Source: Miscanthus floridulus (Eukaryota; Streptophyta; Magnoliopsida; Poales; Poaceae). Taken from it: DNA of 64,000 nucleotides. The notes under the pieces were generated by a model. The model did not search any database and was not told the origin of the DNA. It saw only the letters and a list, made by a program, of their open reading frames with translations. This document shows positions 1-12,667 of the stretch, one piece after another. How positions within the stretch are numbered: the first letter of the stretch is position 1; every line of letters starts with the position of its first letter. Location of the stretch: NCBI RefSeq assembly GCF_019320115.1, contig NC_089591.1, forward strand, positions 55,862,078 through 55,926,077. The letters are read 5' to 3'. Both the position numbers and the translations under genes were made by a program.

Positions 1-1933
1 TTGCATGTCCAGAAATTGGTAGATTCCAATTATAGTGTTTGCTTGTATATTGTTAAGTGTGACTTATGCCTTGAATGATGACTGAGTTAGAGCACCTGAG
101 ATCTTAGGAAACTTATGTCATGCTTGGTGTTGTCGTCTTCTTTGCCATCTTAGCATGATTGATTGTGTGATGTTTAAGTTAAGCATCGCAAAGTACTTAA
201 GTGTGTTAGTGTAAACTATGCTTGTCTTGCTTGCTATTTTGTGATGCGTCTCATGGTACTATTCTTCATATTTATGCACTTGCATATTGCATCTCATCTA
301 GGCACGCTAGATGAATCACGTGAAGGATGAGATGTTGGAGCCAAACCCGAAGACAGTGTTTAATGGATCTATCCCAAAGATGAAAGGACTAAGCGAATGC
401 TAGGACCTAAGACGTCACTAGGATGGTGCAAGCTAACTGAACTGACTTGTGACGGATCACAGGCAAGCCCCGGAGCATTCTAGGTCTCCTACTTTATAAA
501 AGCAATTCTTTCTATATATGAGTTATATATTGTTGCATTAAGTTATAGGAGTTGATTGAAACCGTTGATGCATTTAGTATTATCCTTGCTTACCTTATTA
601 CCTTATTACCCTATTAGGTCGGGATCGAATAACTACTTAGGCTTGCTTAGACCGGTAGCGATCGGTGATATCCGATCACCTACATTTATAGGTGGTTACT
701 GGAAGAATTTAGCTATGGAAAGAATGATATCCTGGAATTAACCATGTGTGATGGATAATTGGAGACCGGATGGAAAAGTTGGAGGCAACCAAACAGGGTT
801 CTAGGGTGCTGTTAGTTTCCGTCTGTGTCGATTAAGGACCGTCTGTTGTTGGGCCTCGAGTCATGTTGAACGCATGCCTTACATTTAGCTGGCCAGATAA
901 AGTACCTTCCGACCACGAAGCTGGGAGATTATTCGAGCCGAGTAGATTGCCCGCAGCGCACTGTGCCGGAGCAGGTGTGGTAGGACACGGGGGCGAGATG
1001 ATAAGACCAAAGTGCAGTTGGTCGGCCCCCGGGTACATGTGGTTCCTAGCAAACTCAAGATTCCTGGATAGTTGACTCATTGATCAATATCTCACTTTAG
1101 CGGGTGAGTGAGGTTTGTGTAAGGAATAAATCACCAGCTGGTTAGGAATCAATTCGAATCGCCATCGCTCCTGGATAGTGAGCACTTGACTCGAGTTACG
1201 GCATCGTAGTAATTATTATGGAATAATGATGGTTATCTGGATGGTATGGGATATGCTAAATCTAAATTGGTAATTGGATGTTATTGGTTAATCAAGTGAT
1301 TGCTATAGTATAGGTGCTTACCTAGATGGATAGGTCATAATAAAGATGATGCAAAGTACTTAAAATGGTTTCTTCATGATAGCTTATGCTTTTCGCAAAT
1401 GAGTCAGCTAGCCCACTAAAGAAAGTCTTGCATATCCTTGGTGTCGCTTTATTTTAGTTTAAGACGGGTAAGTCTGGCTGAGTACATTCGAGTACTCAGG
1501 GTTTATCCCACCTTGTTGCAGGTGATGTTCTCGACCTGTTGATGATGGTGGCTAACCGCCAGTGGGCTCGGTGATTCTATACTTACTTCTCATCTACATG
1601 CTCTTGTTGGATGATATCACTTATGCTAGCAATATATTTGGAACTTATATTAATGTAATCATTTGAAAGCTATGTTGTTTTCACTAAGCGGTTTTGAAAC
1701 CCAAACTGGTACTTTTATTTGTGAACCCATTTATAATATTATTTCTGCTGCAACCCTGTGTATGTGATGTGTATTTACTTAATCACGTGATCTTGGTTGT
1801 GATGTTGATTTACCGAGGTCTTTCGGGACACTCGGCAGACTACCGGGTTTATATGAGTGAAAGTATGGGTGTGTCAACGTTTTAGCGGGGACAACCGTAC
1901 TTGATCTTGTATAAATTGGACGGTTCTATCACA
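1..1933 (+). repeat. 5' LTR of element D (partial)
   Basis: The 3' part (838-1933) matches the right LTR nearly base for base and ends in CTATCACA directly before the primer binding site. The first 837 bases have no counterpart in the right LTR. They look like ordinary LTR sequence, so the right LTR has probably lost this part, or the two LTRs are recombinant. The LTR start lies left of the window. Confidence 0.7.
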
Positions 1934-1935
1934 GT

Positions 1936-1950
1936 TGGTATCAAAGCGAG
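1936..1950 (+). other. Primer binding site of element D
   Basis: TGGTATCAAAGCGAG begins two bases after the LTR end. It is close to the TGGTATCAGAGC complement of initiator methionine tRNA used by many plant LTR retrotransposons, with one mismatch in the core. Confidence 0.75.
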
Positions 1951-4900
1951 ATTAAGCATAATACTATCAGGTACATAGTTTTAAAAGCCAAGTTTTGGTT
2001 TAAAAGGTCTATTTTAACTAAAACTTTAGCTACAGGCAAATTTGTCAAAACTTATTTGTGAAACCATGCTAGCGACATCCTCCTTTATGCCCAGTTAAGG
2101 ATTATTAGGTGGCTATCTAAGTACTAACTTTGCGAGATGTACTTTATTGCAATTTTTCTTTCGTCGTCCATACGGCGTGCTATTGTATAGATGCCATTTG
2201 CTTGAATGGTAATGTATGGATCAATTGCCTCTACGTCCAGGTAAGTGTGAGTTGTGAGAACATAACCATCCAACTGTCGGTCTAAGGGAGAGTTAGCTAT
2301 GGCTACTGGAATATTTACATGTTACACACATGTATATATGAAGGTACTTAATTGCGGGTATATGTATCGGGTAGCTATAGATATCGAAGTATATACATCT
2401 AGGGATGTATATATGGAGAGTATCTTAGTTTACTGCTTTCATTGTGTGCTTATTTATTTCTTTGTGGGGATGGGCTGCAATGAAATTGCCTGCAGGTACG
2501 CTAACCACGAATGCATAGATTGAATGTAGCTGACAACTAGCTATATATCGAGAGAGTACATGTTATGCCACCGATATAGAATGTGATTGCCACCTTAGGC
2601 TGGCAATTTCGTGAGGACGAATAGGATGAGCATGCATCATGATTATGCTTGTGCATAAATATGCTTCCCTTCCTTTGTTCTAAGTACTAAGTAACTTGTG
2701 ATCGATGTATTGCACTATCTTCCTTGTGTGGAGTTAAACAAGAATGCCTTGTTCCATGTTGCATGAATAGGAAGTGCTTGAGAAAAGTGTGTGCTTAGCC
2801 TTGCTAGAAATAATTGTGGTTACATGCTTAACCTATAATGTCCTCTAGTTTAGCCAAGTGGTGGGTATGTATGCTTGTTATCTAATTAGTGCCATAGTTA
2901 TCACCCCTTTTGTCCTCGGTAAGCATACGAGTGTTGAAGAGCGCTATCTTAGAACCACGTCCAAGTTTTGGTAATCTCATGGTTGTCATTTTCAAATAAG
3001 TTCTCTCTTAGGAGCCTAAGCCTGTACATGTGGTTGCTAGCCTTGAACGTTATGCTACGAAGACCTTTATCCATGCCTTTGCTTGACCTTAGGCCCAAGC
3101 TTGATTCCCTTGAATGCTTGCATGTATCGTGGTTGTCCCGCTCCTGTGTGGGAGGATCTTGCTCAAAAATCCTTGTTAGATCTCATTGCTCCTTCTTCTA
3201 CTGATGATCTGGTGCAACGCTAATCGCTATCTACTCTGCTTTGGAACCTTTTCCTCGCAGATCATGTCGTTGCTTTACCAACTAAATCCTTAGTCACTGC
3301 CTTGGCTCTGTCCCTTGAATCTTGTTTATCTTGTCTCCAACCTTCCCATGTCTCGGGATGTCTATCAGTCTTGGTCTTATGTTGTTGCTCAACATGACTG
3401 GATCTTATGATAATCTTTCATCTGGTAATCACCTTGGTAGACGCGAGGCATGCGTGGAATTTAATCAAGAATCTCATACTTAGTTGTCTTTGGCAATTAA
3501 GCTATGTTCTCTTGCGCTGTGTTTTGATCTTCAGATCGCCTCCTTGTTGATTCCTAACCTTGTGACTATCTTTGTTTGCTATCCCTCCTTCGCATAGTGC
3601 TTGCTCCTATGCAACCTAATTTATGCCATGTGAGATTTCTTGTGGGTTGTATGTTCAGTAATGGTGCCACAATTAGCGATCTACGGTGCCGCGACGAAAC
3701 CGAGAGCCTCCTGTGGGTGCACAAACAAGGCTGTGCTGCTCGACATGCGCTGGTATCGAGGTTTCTAGTCATGACCCATTACAGAACTACACCAATATGT
3801 TATTCTCACTTGTGCTCTTCCTTGGTTATCTCTCCTTATCATGTCAAGAGATCTATATGTCGAACTAGATGTAATAGGACTTCCTTCTGGAGTAGTCCAA
3901 TGGTTAACCTTTGAAGAATAGGTCACTAACAGGAACATAAACAGACTGCAAGAGGGTAGACAAGTGACTCTACTCGACGTGACTATCCCTGTAATGACGT
4001 CGATCATCTAGTGAGCAACTTATGTCATTTGCATTGGATCAGAAAGGTGCACCACACTTAAGGTTGAACAAGTTATCAGTTAGAAGGTAAATGGACTAGG
4101 ATATTATGTGCTGTAGTAGGTCACCTAGTGCTCATGAGCTTCCTGTCCAAGTCTTGACCTTTATGTGCAAGGTGATCAACCGACCTTCTTTGGTGTGACC
4201 CCTTTCTGCTGACTTCAATGGCGACCATCTGTAGTCTTCGACCACAATTTTTATTATCAAGAGTGAAGATTTGGAACCTTTTTAGTGTTGAGGGACAACT
4301 GATTTGTTACCAGTAGGAAAGTTAGTCTTCAGTTAGGTAATGACTATTTGGTAACTATGAAGGCCAGATCTCACAGAACAATGTTGATCAAGGAAACAAC
4401 AAACCTGGCCCTGCAATGCAAGTGCTACTTCTTCTCCAAATGTGCTATCAAGTCAATTCCATCATGGACAATCATGTATATAGTACAAGACGTTGTATCG
4501 GCTAGGTAGGAGCTAGCGAAAGCACGTCCCTAGTTTTTAGTCAGCATCTTTGTGCCCTAGGTGCCACTAACACATGTGTCTGGACTCTATTGGATGAAGT
4601 GCCGAAGGATATATAGGAATGGTTCCTTGTCAATGTGGAAATGCCCTACATGTGGAATAATGTTTTGTGCCATGCGAAAACAGCCCACAAGTCCAATGCT
4701 TGTGCATAGTCAAGTTGGTGTCTAGAACGATGGTTGAAGTGTTACCAGAGAAGCATGTGAGGAAAACTCTAGCCTCCATCCTTGGCTAGAGAAAATCTGC
4801 TGCTACTATGAGAAAGATTAGAGAGTGCAAAACACACACCTTAATGTGTGAAGCAAAGAAAAGGAAGAACAAGAAATCTATCTAGCTTTTGTGACACAAA

Positions 4901-6520
4901 AATTGGTTATCTTCGAGCCAGCAACTAGTGACTCAAACGTGGTTGGAATGGCCTCAAATTTTGGTGACCTCATTCCTCACTTAGGATAGGTCGATGCCTC
5001 AAGTTTGTTGGAGTATTGGTTGAGTAAAACATTGGATTTGAGAGATATCTTGTCGGCTCGGTTTGCTGCCATTTCAGAACACAACAGTTTTAGTAGATGA
5101 ATTGTTTGGATGGTTAAACGGTGTCCGTTTGAGTTGAATTTTGGTGAGTATTTACAAGATTCATGGATTTGTATGCCTACCAAAATTCATGCATAATGGA
5201 GCTATAGATTGTGAGTTATGAACAGCAAACCAAAGGGTACATAATCTGCAATTTCGTTGTGACTGCGATCATCCTTTGCCTTAGAAGGTTGTGTTTGTAA
5301 TTCATGCCAAGGAATTACAACTTGTAGGTATATTGCTGATTAGACAACCCTCCGTACCCTTGAGAAGACTAATTGCACCCCTATGTGCCTTGCCTTTGCC
5401 CTCTTAGATCAGCAATGCGTGAGCAGTCAAGGTGTTTTAGAAGTCAAAATTGTGCCCTTGCAATTCAAAAGCAATTGGAAAGGTGTCAAACCGTAGATTT
5501 TTGGATTATGGTTTTTGAGATATTGATTGGCCTTAGAATGGAAGTCTCGGTGACAAATGTGGTAAGAAAGCTGGTTTTGCTACGATGCAAGTCAACCCAA
5601 CTTGCTGTGCAACTGCACCACGAAGGCAAATTGTGCTCAACCTGCTTGGTAGTGAACTAGTCCCTAGTTTTGCGATTACTTGCAACTTGTGTTGTCCTCC
5701 AAGCCTCGCTAACATCCTTCTACGTCAATGGTTCTCCAATGCTGACATGCCTTTGGTACCTTATAGGTGTTTTTACCCAAGAGGTTGCATCAGATTGAAC
5801 CCAGATCACTGTTGCAACTTAGATACGAAAGCTCCCTAAGGAATGATCATCGAGAACGTTTAGCCGACAGAGTCAGCTACTACGTTTACCACTCACTCGG
5901 CAGACTCAGACCATACAATATTGTTATCAAAGAAAGAGCACTACGCACATGAAACATTATGTAGCTTTCCATCAGTTGACATTTGAGTGATTGCACCGCT
6001 ACAACCTGTTTGGATATTGGTTAACTAGCTTCTCATACCCTCAAAGGACGTTTACCTGTTTATGATCACATCCTTTATGAAAAGTTATGCTCAAGCCACT
6101 TTTGTAGAGAACTGCTTTTCCAACCTTGGGAACAAATATAGCACCGTTGCAAGGAATATCCGTCAACCAACTACGGTCTAGTGCAAAGTCCATATGGTCT
6201 GTGCTATATCCACTTGGGAAGTAGTTGCTACAAGTATTTAGTCTACGTTTGTATCACTCTTCGTACATCAAGGATGAAGTACGTAGGACATTGCTATCTT
6301 GGATTCCTTCCAAAGTAACAATACTTCATGAAGGCCAATGAAGGAAATTCTTCAGACAAAACTTACTACAAAGGACAAGTATCAAAAAGTGTCTTGACCA
6401 AATTAGCCTCTCTTATGCTTGAAGCTAGGTAGCCTAAAGCTATGGCTGATATTGGAAACTGGTAGCATGTCTCTCTTCCATAAAAGCCTTTCGTCCTGAA
6501 TCTCGGGACACGATTCTTTT
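1951..6520 (+). other. Interior of element D, no intact gene
   Basis: About 4.6 kb with only short frames on both strands. I recognise no gag, protease, reverse transcriptase or integrase motif. The last bases before the purine tract read as a plausible pol tail (around 6497-6530), which hints that a coding copy once existed. It is otherwise unassigned decayed retrotransposon sequence. Confidence 0.5.
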
Positions 6521-6533
6521 AAGGGGGGAGGGC
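6521..6533 (+). other. Polypurine tract of element D
   Basis: AAGGGGGGAGGGC lies immediately upstream of the TGTAACACCCC start of the right LTR. This is the expected position for the plus-strand primer of reverse transcription. Confidence 0.8.
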
Positions 6534-8519
6534 TGTAACACCCCAGGTGTTTGCCACCAGTTAAGTAATGGGTTTGAGCTCAAACATGGCATATTAAGTA
6601 ATGATGAAGATGTCAAGGTCAAACCTATGGAAATGAGCCCCAACCTAAACTTGGATATTGCACCCTTGCTTTACATATAGGCCCTTTTCAAGATATATGC
6701 TTGGGTGGTGTTATTGGAATATCTTCATGAGTCTCACATCAATACCCATCTATATTGGTCCATGGAAAAGTTTCGTGAAGTTTGGAATCAAGAAGTCACA
6801 TGAAATGACGAGTTATGTCCTTGCTTGAATTATTTTATAAAGTGAATGAAATTCTCGATCGTCAACCAAACCTTGCAACCTTGCCAAAATGACTCTAGAT
6901 GAACTCTACAACAAAAGTCATGAAAGGTTCATGTTGGGTAAATGCCAAGAAAATGCTCCAATGGATCAAAAAGGATAATTTAAGCTTCATCGTGATCCTA
7001 CTTTGGTCAAAGTAGAACAGTAGGATCTATACCAGTTTTGAGGTTGGACCTTAAATGAAAGTTATAGTCCATATCATGTAGAACAAATTTTATTTGTGGA
7101 CTAAGAGCTAGATCAGCTTGGAAGTAAGTCAAATCAAGGTCACAAGATCAAATTTGCTGTTGTTTTCAGCACTTAGAAATATTCTAAGTCTGGAGTTTCG
7201 CTAAGCAACGACATTGGCATTCCGCGTTCTCCGAAATTCATTAAGCAACTTGAGTTGGTCCAAAAATAAAAGTTGAAGGTTATATTATGGAGAAGAGCAT
7301 GCAAAAAGTTGCACTGAGTTTGACCGAGTTTTGACTTCCGAAAGTGAATTTCCGTGACCGTTATCAAGGCGCTGACACTGACAGTTTGTGGCTTAATTAC
7401 CCGCTGTTGAAGAGCTCTAATTACCGTCTGTTGTTGGGCCTCGAGTCATGTTGAACGCATGCCTTACATTTAGCTGGCCGGATAAAGTACCTTCCGATCG
7501 CGAAGCTGGGAGATTATTCGGGCCGAGTAGATTGCCCGTAGCGCACTGTGCTGGAGCAGGTGTGGTAGGACATGAGGACGAGATGATAAGACCAAAGTGC
7601 AATTGGTCGGCCCCCGGGTACATGTGGTTCCTAGCAAACTCGAGATTCCTGGATAGTTGACTCGGTGATCAATATCTCACTTTAGCGGGTGAGTGAGGTT
7701 TGTGTAAGGAATAAATCACCAGCTTGTTAGGAATCGATTCGAATCGCCATCGCTCCTGGATAGTGAGCACTTGACTCGAGTTACGGTATCATAGTAATTA
7801 TTATGGAACAATGATGGTTATCTGGATGGTATGGGATATGCTAAATCTAAATTGGTAACTGGATGTTATTGGTTAATCAAGTGATTGCTATAGTACAGGT
7901 GCTTACCTAGATGGATAGGTCATAATAAAGATGATGCAAAGTACTTAAAATGGTTTCTTCATGATAGCTTATGCTTTTCGCAAACGAGTCAGCTAGCCCA
8001 CTAAAGAAAGCCTTGCATAATCCTTGGTGTCGCTTTATTTTGGTTTAAGACGGGTAAGTCTGGCTGAGTACATTCGAGTACTCAGGGTTTATCCCACCTT
8101 GTTGCAGGTGATGTTCTTGACCTATTGATGATGGTGGCTAACCGCTGGTGGGCTCGATGATTCTATACTTACTTCTCATCTATATGCTCTTGTCTGATGA
8201 TGTCACTTATGCTAGCAATATATTTAGAACTTATATTAATGTAATCATTTAAAAGCTATGTTGTTTTCACTAAGCGGTTTTGAAACCCAAACTGGTACTT
8301 TTATTTGTGAAACCATTTGTAATATTATTTCCACTTCAACCCTGTGTATGTGATGTGTATTTGCTTAATCACGTGATCTTGGTTGTGATGTTGATTTACC
8401 GAGGTCTTTCGGGACACTCGATGGACTACCGGGTTTATATGAGTGAAAGTATAGGTGTGTCAACGTGTTAGCGGGGACAACCGTACTTGATCTTGTACAA
8501 ATTGGGCGGTTCTGTTATA
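6534..8519 (+). repeat. 3' LTR of element D
   Basis: It starts TGTAACACCCC directly after the purine tract and ends CTGTTATA, where the left LTR has CTATCACA. The terminal CA has therefore mutated to TA. Bases 7423-8519 match the left LTR. Bases 6534-7422 have no partner in the window, because the matching part of the left LTR lies outside it. Confidence 0.8.
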
Positions 8520-11352
8520 GTTGTTTCCTTCCTCATCTTCCATGAGCGTGGGTTAGGATACCCCGCACACTGGTTTCTACGCAGGCTCATCAGTGAGTGG
8601 GGCCTGGAGCTATAGCACCTTAATCTGACTGGGGTGCTGCATATTGCTGGCTTTGTTACCGTGTGTGAGGCCTTCCTTGGGATGGAGCCACATGCGGACT
8701 TCTTTCGGTGGATGTTTTCTAGGTGAGCTTTGTCGGAGGGGAAGCCACTCAAGATTTCATCGGTGGGGGGCTTCACGCTGCAGAAGAAACCGAGCGCGTC
8801 GGGCTCATACCCCATGTACACCCCCTGTGATTCCAATCAGGGGTGGCACGGGGAATGGTTCTACATCAGGAACTCGGCGGAGGCGTCATTCTGCCTTTCA
8901 CTGACAGGAGGCTGCAGAGGCAAGAAAGCTGGTCGTGGGGCCTCACCAGCTGATAGAAGAAGAAGGTGGAGATTATCGAGGTAGGGCTCTAGAAGCTCAT
9001 GTGGCACGGCCTTGATGGGGTGTGGGTGTTCCACACCCTCTTCCACCGTCGGGTTGCTCCACTAGTGGAGAGGACGCGGCCGATGTGGAAGTACGGTGGC
9101 CCAACAGACACCGACCGTGCGTCGCCAAAGGAGCTACCGAACGACGAGGTCTGGAGTCATGTTGATCGGATGCTGTAGCTGAAGCCCAAAGAGACCCTCG
9201 ATGGAAAGCTCGGACCTCTCAACGCCACGATGGTGTCCAAATTGATATGCTCCCCTCTCTTTACTCCATGTTCTTTTCCCCTTTGCTCTCCTATTTTTTG
9301 AGTTTGAGTCGCCTATTTCGTAGGGACTTGGACTTTACAAGTACCAGCCGCACCATCCAAAGGGGCCGAAGGGCGTGGCCCGGTAGGTTGCCTAGAAAGA
9401 GGCGGTGGTTGAGAGGAAAAAGAAGAAAGCCGAGGAGGCTCGGCAGAAGTATGAGAAGGAGAAGGAGATAGCCTGACGTGTGTAGGCCGAGGAACATAGG
9501 AGTGACGTCGAGTCAGAGCTCGAGTTGGAGGACCCCACAGAGGTGGGAGATGACATGATCTTCTCTGAGGAGGAGGAAAGCCAGGAGGTCATTGTGACCT
9601 TGGCAGAGCATTGCGATCCTATGGCCACACACGCTGGCGGTGAGCAGGAGGCAGAGAGGCACGGTGATGTTTCTATGCTGAGGAAGCGTGTTGTGAGCAT
9701 GGACGCCATCGGTGAACGGGAGGCAAAGCGGACGCAGTCACCGTGCCCTTCTAAGGCGTCACCGGCCTTGTCCCCACCTGCTTTGGGCGCGGTAGAGCAA
9801 GCCAGGCAGTCAGAGGAGTGAGCTCGCACCCACACATCATCAGGGCTAGCGCCAGTGCATGACCCATGATGGGAGGATGTCCCACCAGCTGTCCCAGCCG
9901 GTGTGCCCCGAGCTGAAGGTTGTGGTGACTCATGGGCTAAGTAGGAGCTGGTTGGGTCGACTCCCCCCCAGTTGAAGTGAGGGGGCATGGGTCAAGACCT
10001 AGGAGTCGTCCTTACCTAGCGGGTCCGTTAACAATGGGTCAGGGCTTCAGAGTCATACCGCTTACATCCCGGTATGTATTTCTTTGTTTCTTTTCAATCT
10101 TGTCATTGAGTTTTCAGGAGTGCGACTGACTTGTACTGTTTTGATAGTGGCCGGATGCTGATAGGACTGAGCATCGCCCCAACTCCCATGTGGGAGGATT
10201 GGAGGCCCACTTTGTAGTGCGCCGTGGTGAGCGGTGGGGAGAGCAGGGTGGCGGCGGTGGCATTGACGTTGGCGGAGATCCCAGTGGTGACGGCGGAGGC
10301 CGCGTCGGAGGTAACCCTTGCAGCCCCTCCTCCACCGGCTGTGGTGGAAGAGGAGAGGGAGACCGGGCTCCCTACCTCATCGGGCAAAGGGCCGCGTGGC
10401 TCACCCTCCCGGTCAGAGCTGAAGGTGCCGAGAGATGCGGCTGTGATGGAACCAGAACATCTACCGGTGGCCCGTGAAGTTGAGGTGGTGGAGATCCCAT
10501 CTGACGGCAAAGTAGGTGATGAGGTGGAGCCGTCGGTGCTATTGGGGGAGCTAGCGGTGGTCGGATCATCAGCTAGGCCTTCCAGCAGATTCGAGGTAAG
10601 CCATAATCTGGTGTGGCCCTACCCCGGTGAGCCGAGGAAGGCTCTGTTCATCCTTCGCAATGACAAGGAGGTGGCACTCTAGCACTTCCTAACGGAGAGC
10701 AGAGTGTCGATAGAGTCTAATCTCAGCCAAACTAGGGTGAGACTTGAGGAGGTCTTGGAGTGGGTCAAGTCCTTCCATCGGACGGTTACGGTTGACCTAC
10801 CCCACGTCACAGAGCTAAGTCCTCTATGATTTGTCCTTGATTCCTTGGTTCCTTGCTAGTTGCTTCAGTGTGTTAGCTCCTTGCTTTGCGGGGCTTGGAG
10901 GGGATGTCATGCCACAAGTCCCTTTTTCTTTGGGAGGAGCACCCCAGATGGCTGAGCTCGAGAATGAGCTAGAGTTCGCCTGTCATGAGTCCCAAGACTA
11001 GGTGGTAGAGATGAATGAGGCGCAGGCGGTGGAGCTGCTTGTGGCGAAGCGGGCGACGACCACCGAGAGGGGGCTTAAGGCAGCGAAGGCTCACCAGGCG
11101 AAGACCAAGGCGGCGCTGTAGAAGTCCCTGGCAGACATCAAGGTGGTGCTCCAAAGATCCCTAGAGACCCTAGAGACAGAGCAGAATGCCTTGGAGTAGG
11201 AGCGAAAGGCCTGGTCGGAGGCAGACCAAGAAGTGCTCGCGCTTCAGGGCTAGGTGATGGGAACAGAGGAGGCAAACACCCAGTTGTGCGAGCAGGTGAC
11301 TTAGCAGAAGGAGGGACTCTCCATCCTCGAGAACGCTCACCTCAGTACGTAC

Positions 11353-12587
11353 TGTCGGGTTCATAAACCCAGGGTCCCTCATGGACCAGCTTCTCAACAA
11401 AGGCTTGGCCCAGTAGACAACATTGCGAACAACATGCAACTCATGGGCCAGCCCAAACACCTAAACGATAGGCTAGAAGGACAATCTAATCTCTGACCGA
11501 AAGGCCTGGCCAAGGAGGAATGGCGTCCACTTCTGACTCTGGCCTACCTCTCTGACCAGAAGGCCTCACAAAGGAGGAACAATGCTAGCTTCCGACTCTA
11601 GCCTGCCTCTCTGATCGGAAGGCCTGGCCAAACACCACTTCTGACTCCAACCCACGTCCCCAACCAGGGATGCACCAAATCCCTGCTCACAACTCTTCTC
11701 CAACTGCCACAATCAGAGCTAACTAGGACCAACCGACTGAGGACGCCCGCTCGATAAGGGCTAGGAAATAGATAGAGAAAGTAAGGCAGGGCACTCAAGT
11801 CAACCACAATACCAAGGACCATACCCTATACACCTACAGGACAGTACCCTATGACCTTCCTAAATAGTGTTGTAGGCACCAACATTTTCCCTATAGTGTT
11901 GTGGGCACCATCAACTCCCATACCAGACAAACATGGTAAGGCTCCCTCCACATGCCTCTAGATATCAACAGTGTTGTAGGCGCTGGCATTTATCGTACCA
12001 GGCGAACATGGTAAAACCCCCTACGTGCCTCTCGGCATCAACAGTATGGCAGGCACCGACGTCTACCATACTAGAAGAACATGATGCAACCTCCGACATG
12101 CATCTGACATAAACAGTTTTATGGGCACCTATAATCATCTTGTACCAGATGGTGTAGGCAACAAGACTTAACATACGTACTCTCTCTCTTGTAAGACCAT
12201 CACCTTCATCTATAAAAGGGGATGCACTTTCTCCCAAAAAGAGATTGATCTGTTCACTAACATGCAATAGCAGAACCACTAGGTTCAAACCTCGAGCACA
12301 AGCTCAAAAACTTAGCACATAATGGAGCTCCTATCACTCTCGGCCCTTCAGACCAGAGTCTGACTGGACCTCTTGTACCCCCCATCTTTCTCCCTTCTGT
12401 TTGTAACCCCACAGCAAACTTCAAGCACCTAGGATCAGGAATAAAGTCACCGACCGACTCAAACTGAACGTAGGGTAGGTTGCCTGAACCAGTATAAACC
12501 ATGTGTCATTGAGTGCTAGGCCACCTTCGATCACAATGTACAGCAAAACTACAAATCTTTACATGTTGGTCACTTTCTACATCGATA
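11353..12587 (+). repeat. 5' LTR of element C
   Basis: It starts TGTCGGGTTCATAA and ends CATCGATA (CACCGACA in the 3' LTR). It matches 20042-21070 on the same strand and 31750-33014 inverted. A TATA box lies at 12211. Confidence 0.88.
12211..12217 (+). promoter_or_regulatory. TATA box of the element C/A LTR promoter
   Basis: TATAAAAGGGGATGC follows a CT-rich run. The same box occurs in the 3' LTR near 20695 and, inverted, in A's LTR at about 32133-32140. It marks the probable start of the genomic RNA (R region). Confidence 0.6.
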
Positions 12588-12588
12588 G

Positions 12589-12608
12589 TTGGCGCCGTCT
12601 GTGGGGAA
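12589..12608 (+). other. Primer binding site of element C
   Basis: TTGGCGCCGTCTGTGGGGAA begins one base after the LTR end. TGGCGCC-type sites after the 5' LTR are common in plant gypsy elements and pair with a non-methionine tRNA 3' end. The matching site in element A is at 31729-31748. Confidence 0.75.
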
Positions 12609-12667
12609 AATGTTGTACGTTCAGACTTTTTGGTCATCGGATGGCCCAATTTTCCACCACCTTCTCC

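Larger units (their letters stand above)
1..8519 (+). mobile_element. Element D: Ty3/gypsy-type LTR retrotransposon, left end outside window, coding region decayed
   Basis: Two LTR copies share an almost identical block of about 1.1 kb (838-1933 and 7423-8519). A primer binding site follows the left LTR and a purine tract precedes the right one, so the element reads left to right. The LTR start TGTAACACCCC and the match of the binding site to initiator methionine tRNA fit plant Ty3/gypsy elements. No open frame in the interior is longer than about 110 codons and no gag or pol domain was recognised, so it is a decayed or non-autonomous copy. It was inserted into the antisense gene of element A. 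The sequence right of it resumes at GTTGTTTCC, which matches an uninterrupted copy of that gene at about 18032 on the other strand. The likely target duplication is GTTGT (8520-8524); the partner copy is out of view. Confidence 0.8.

Noticed and set aside
863..1075. 70-codon frame repeated at 7448-7660
   Set aside because: It lies in the duplicated LTR block of element D, so repetition does not argue for a protein.
1951..6520. Possible unknown genes in the interior of element D
   Set aside because: The longest frame is 112 codons, with no domain, codon pattern or conserved partner. Its position between LTRs explains the sequence.
9392..9988. 198-codon minus-strand frame, and the matching plus-strand frame at 15851-16501
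   Set aside because: Both are shadows of the same Ser/Pro-rich part of the antisense gene, read on its opposite strand.
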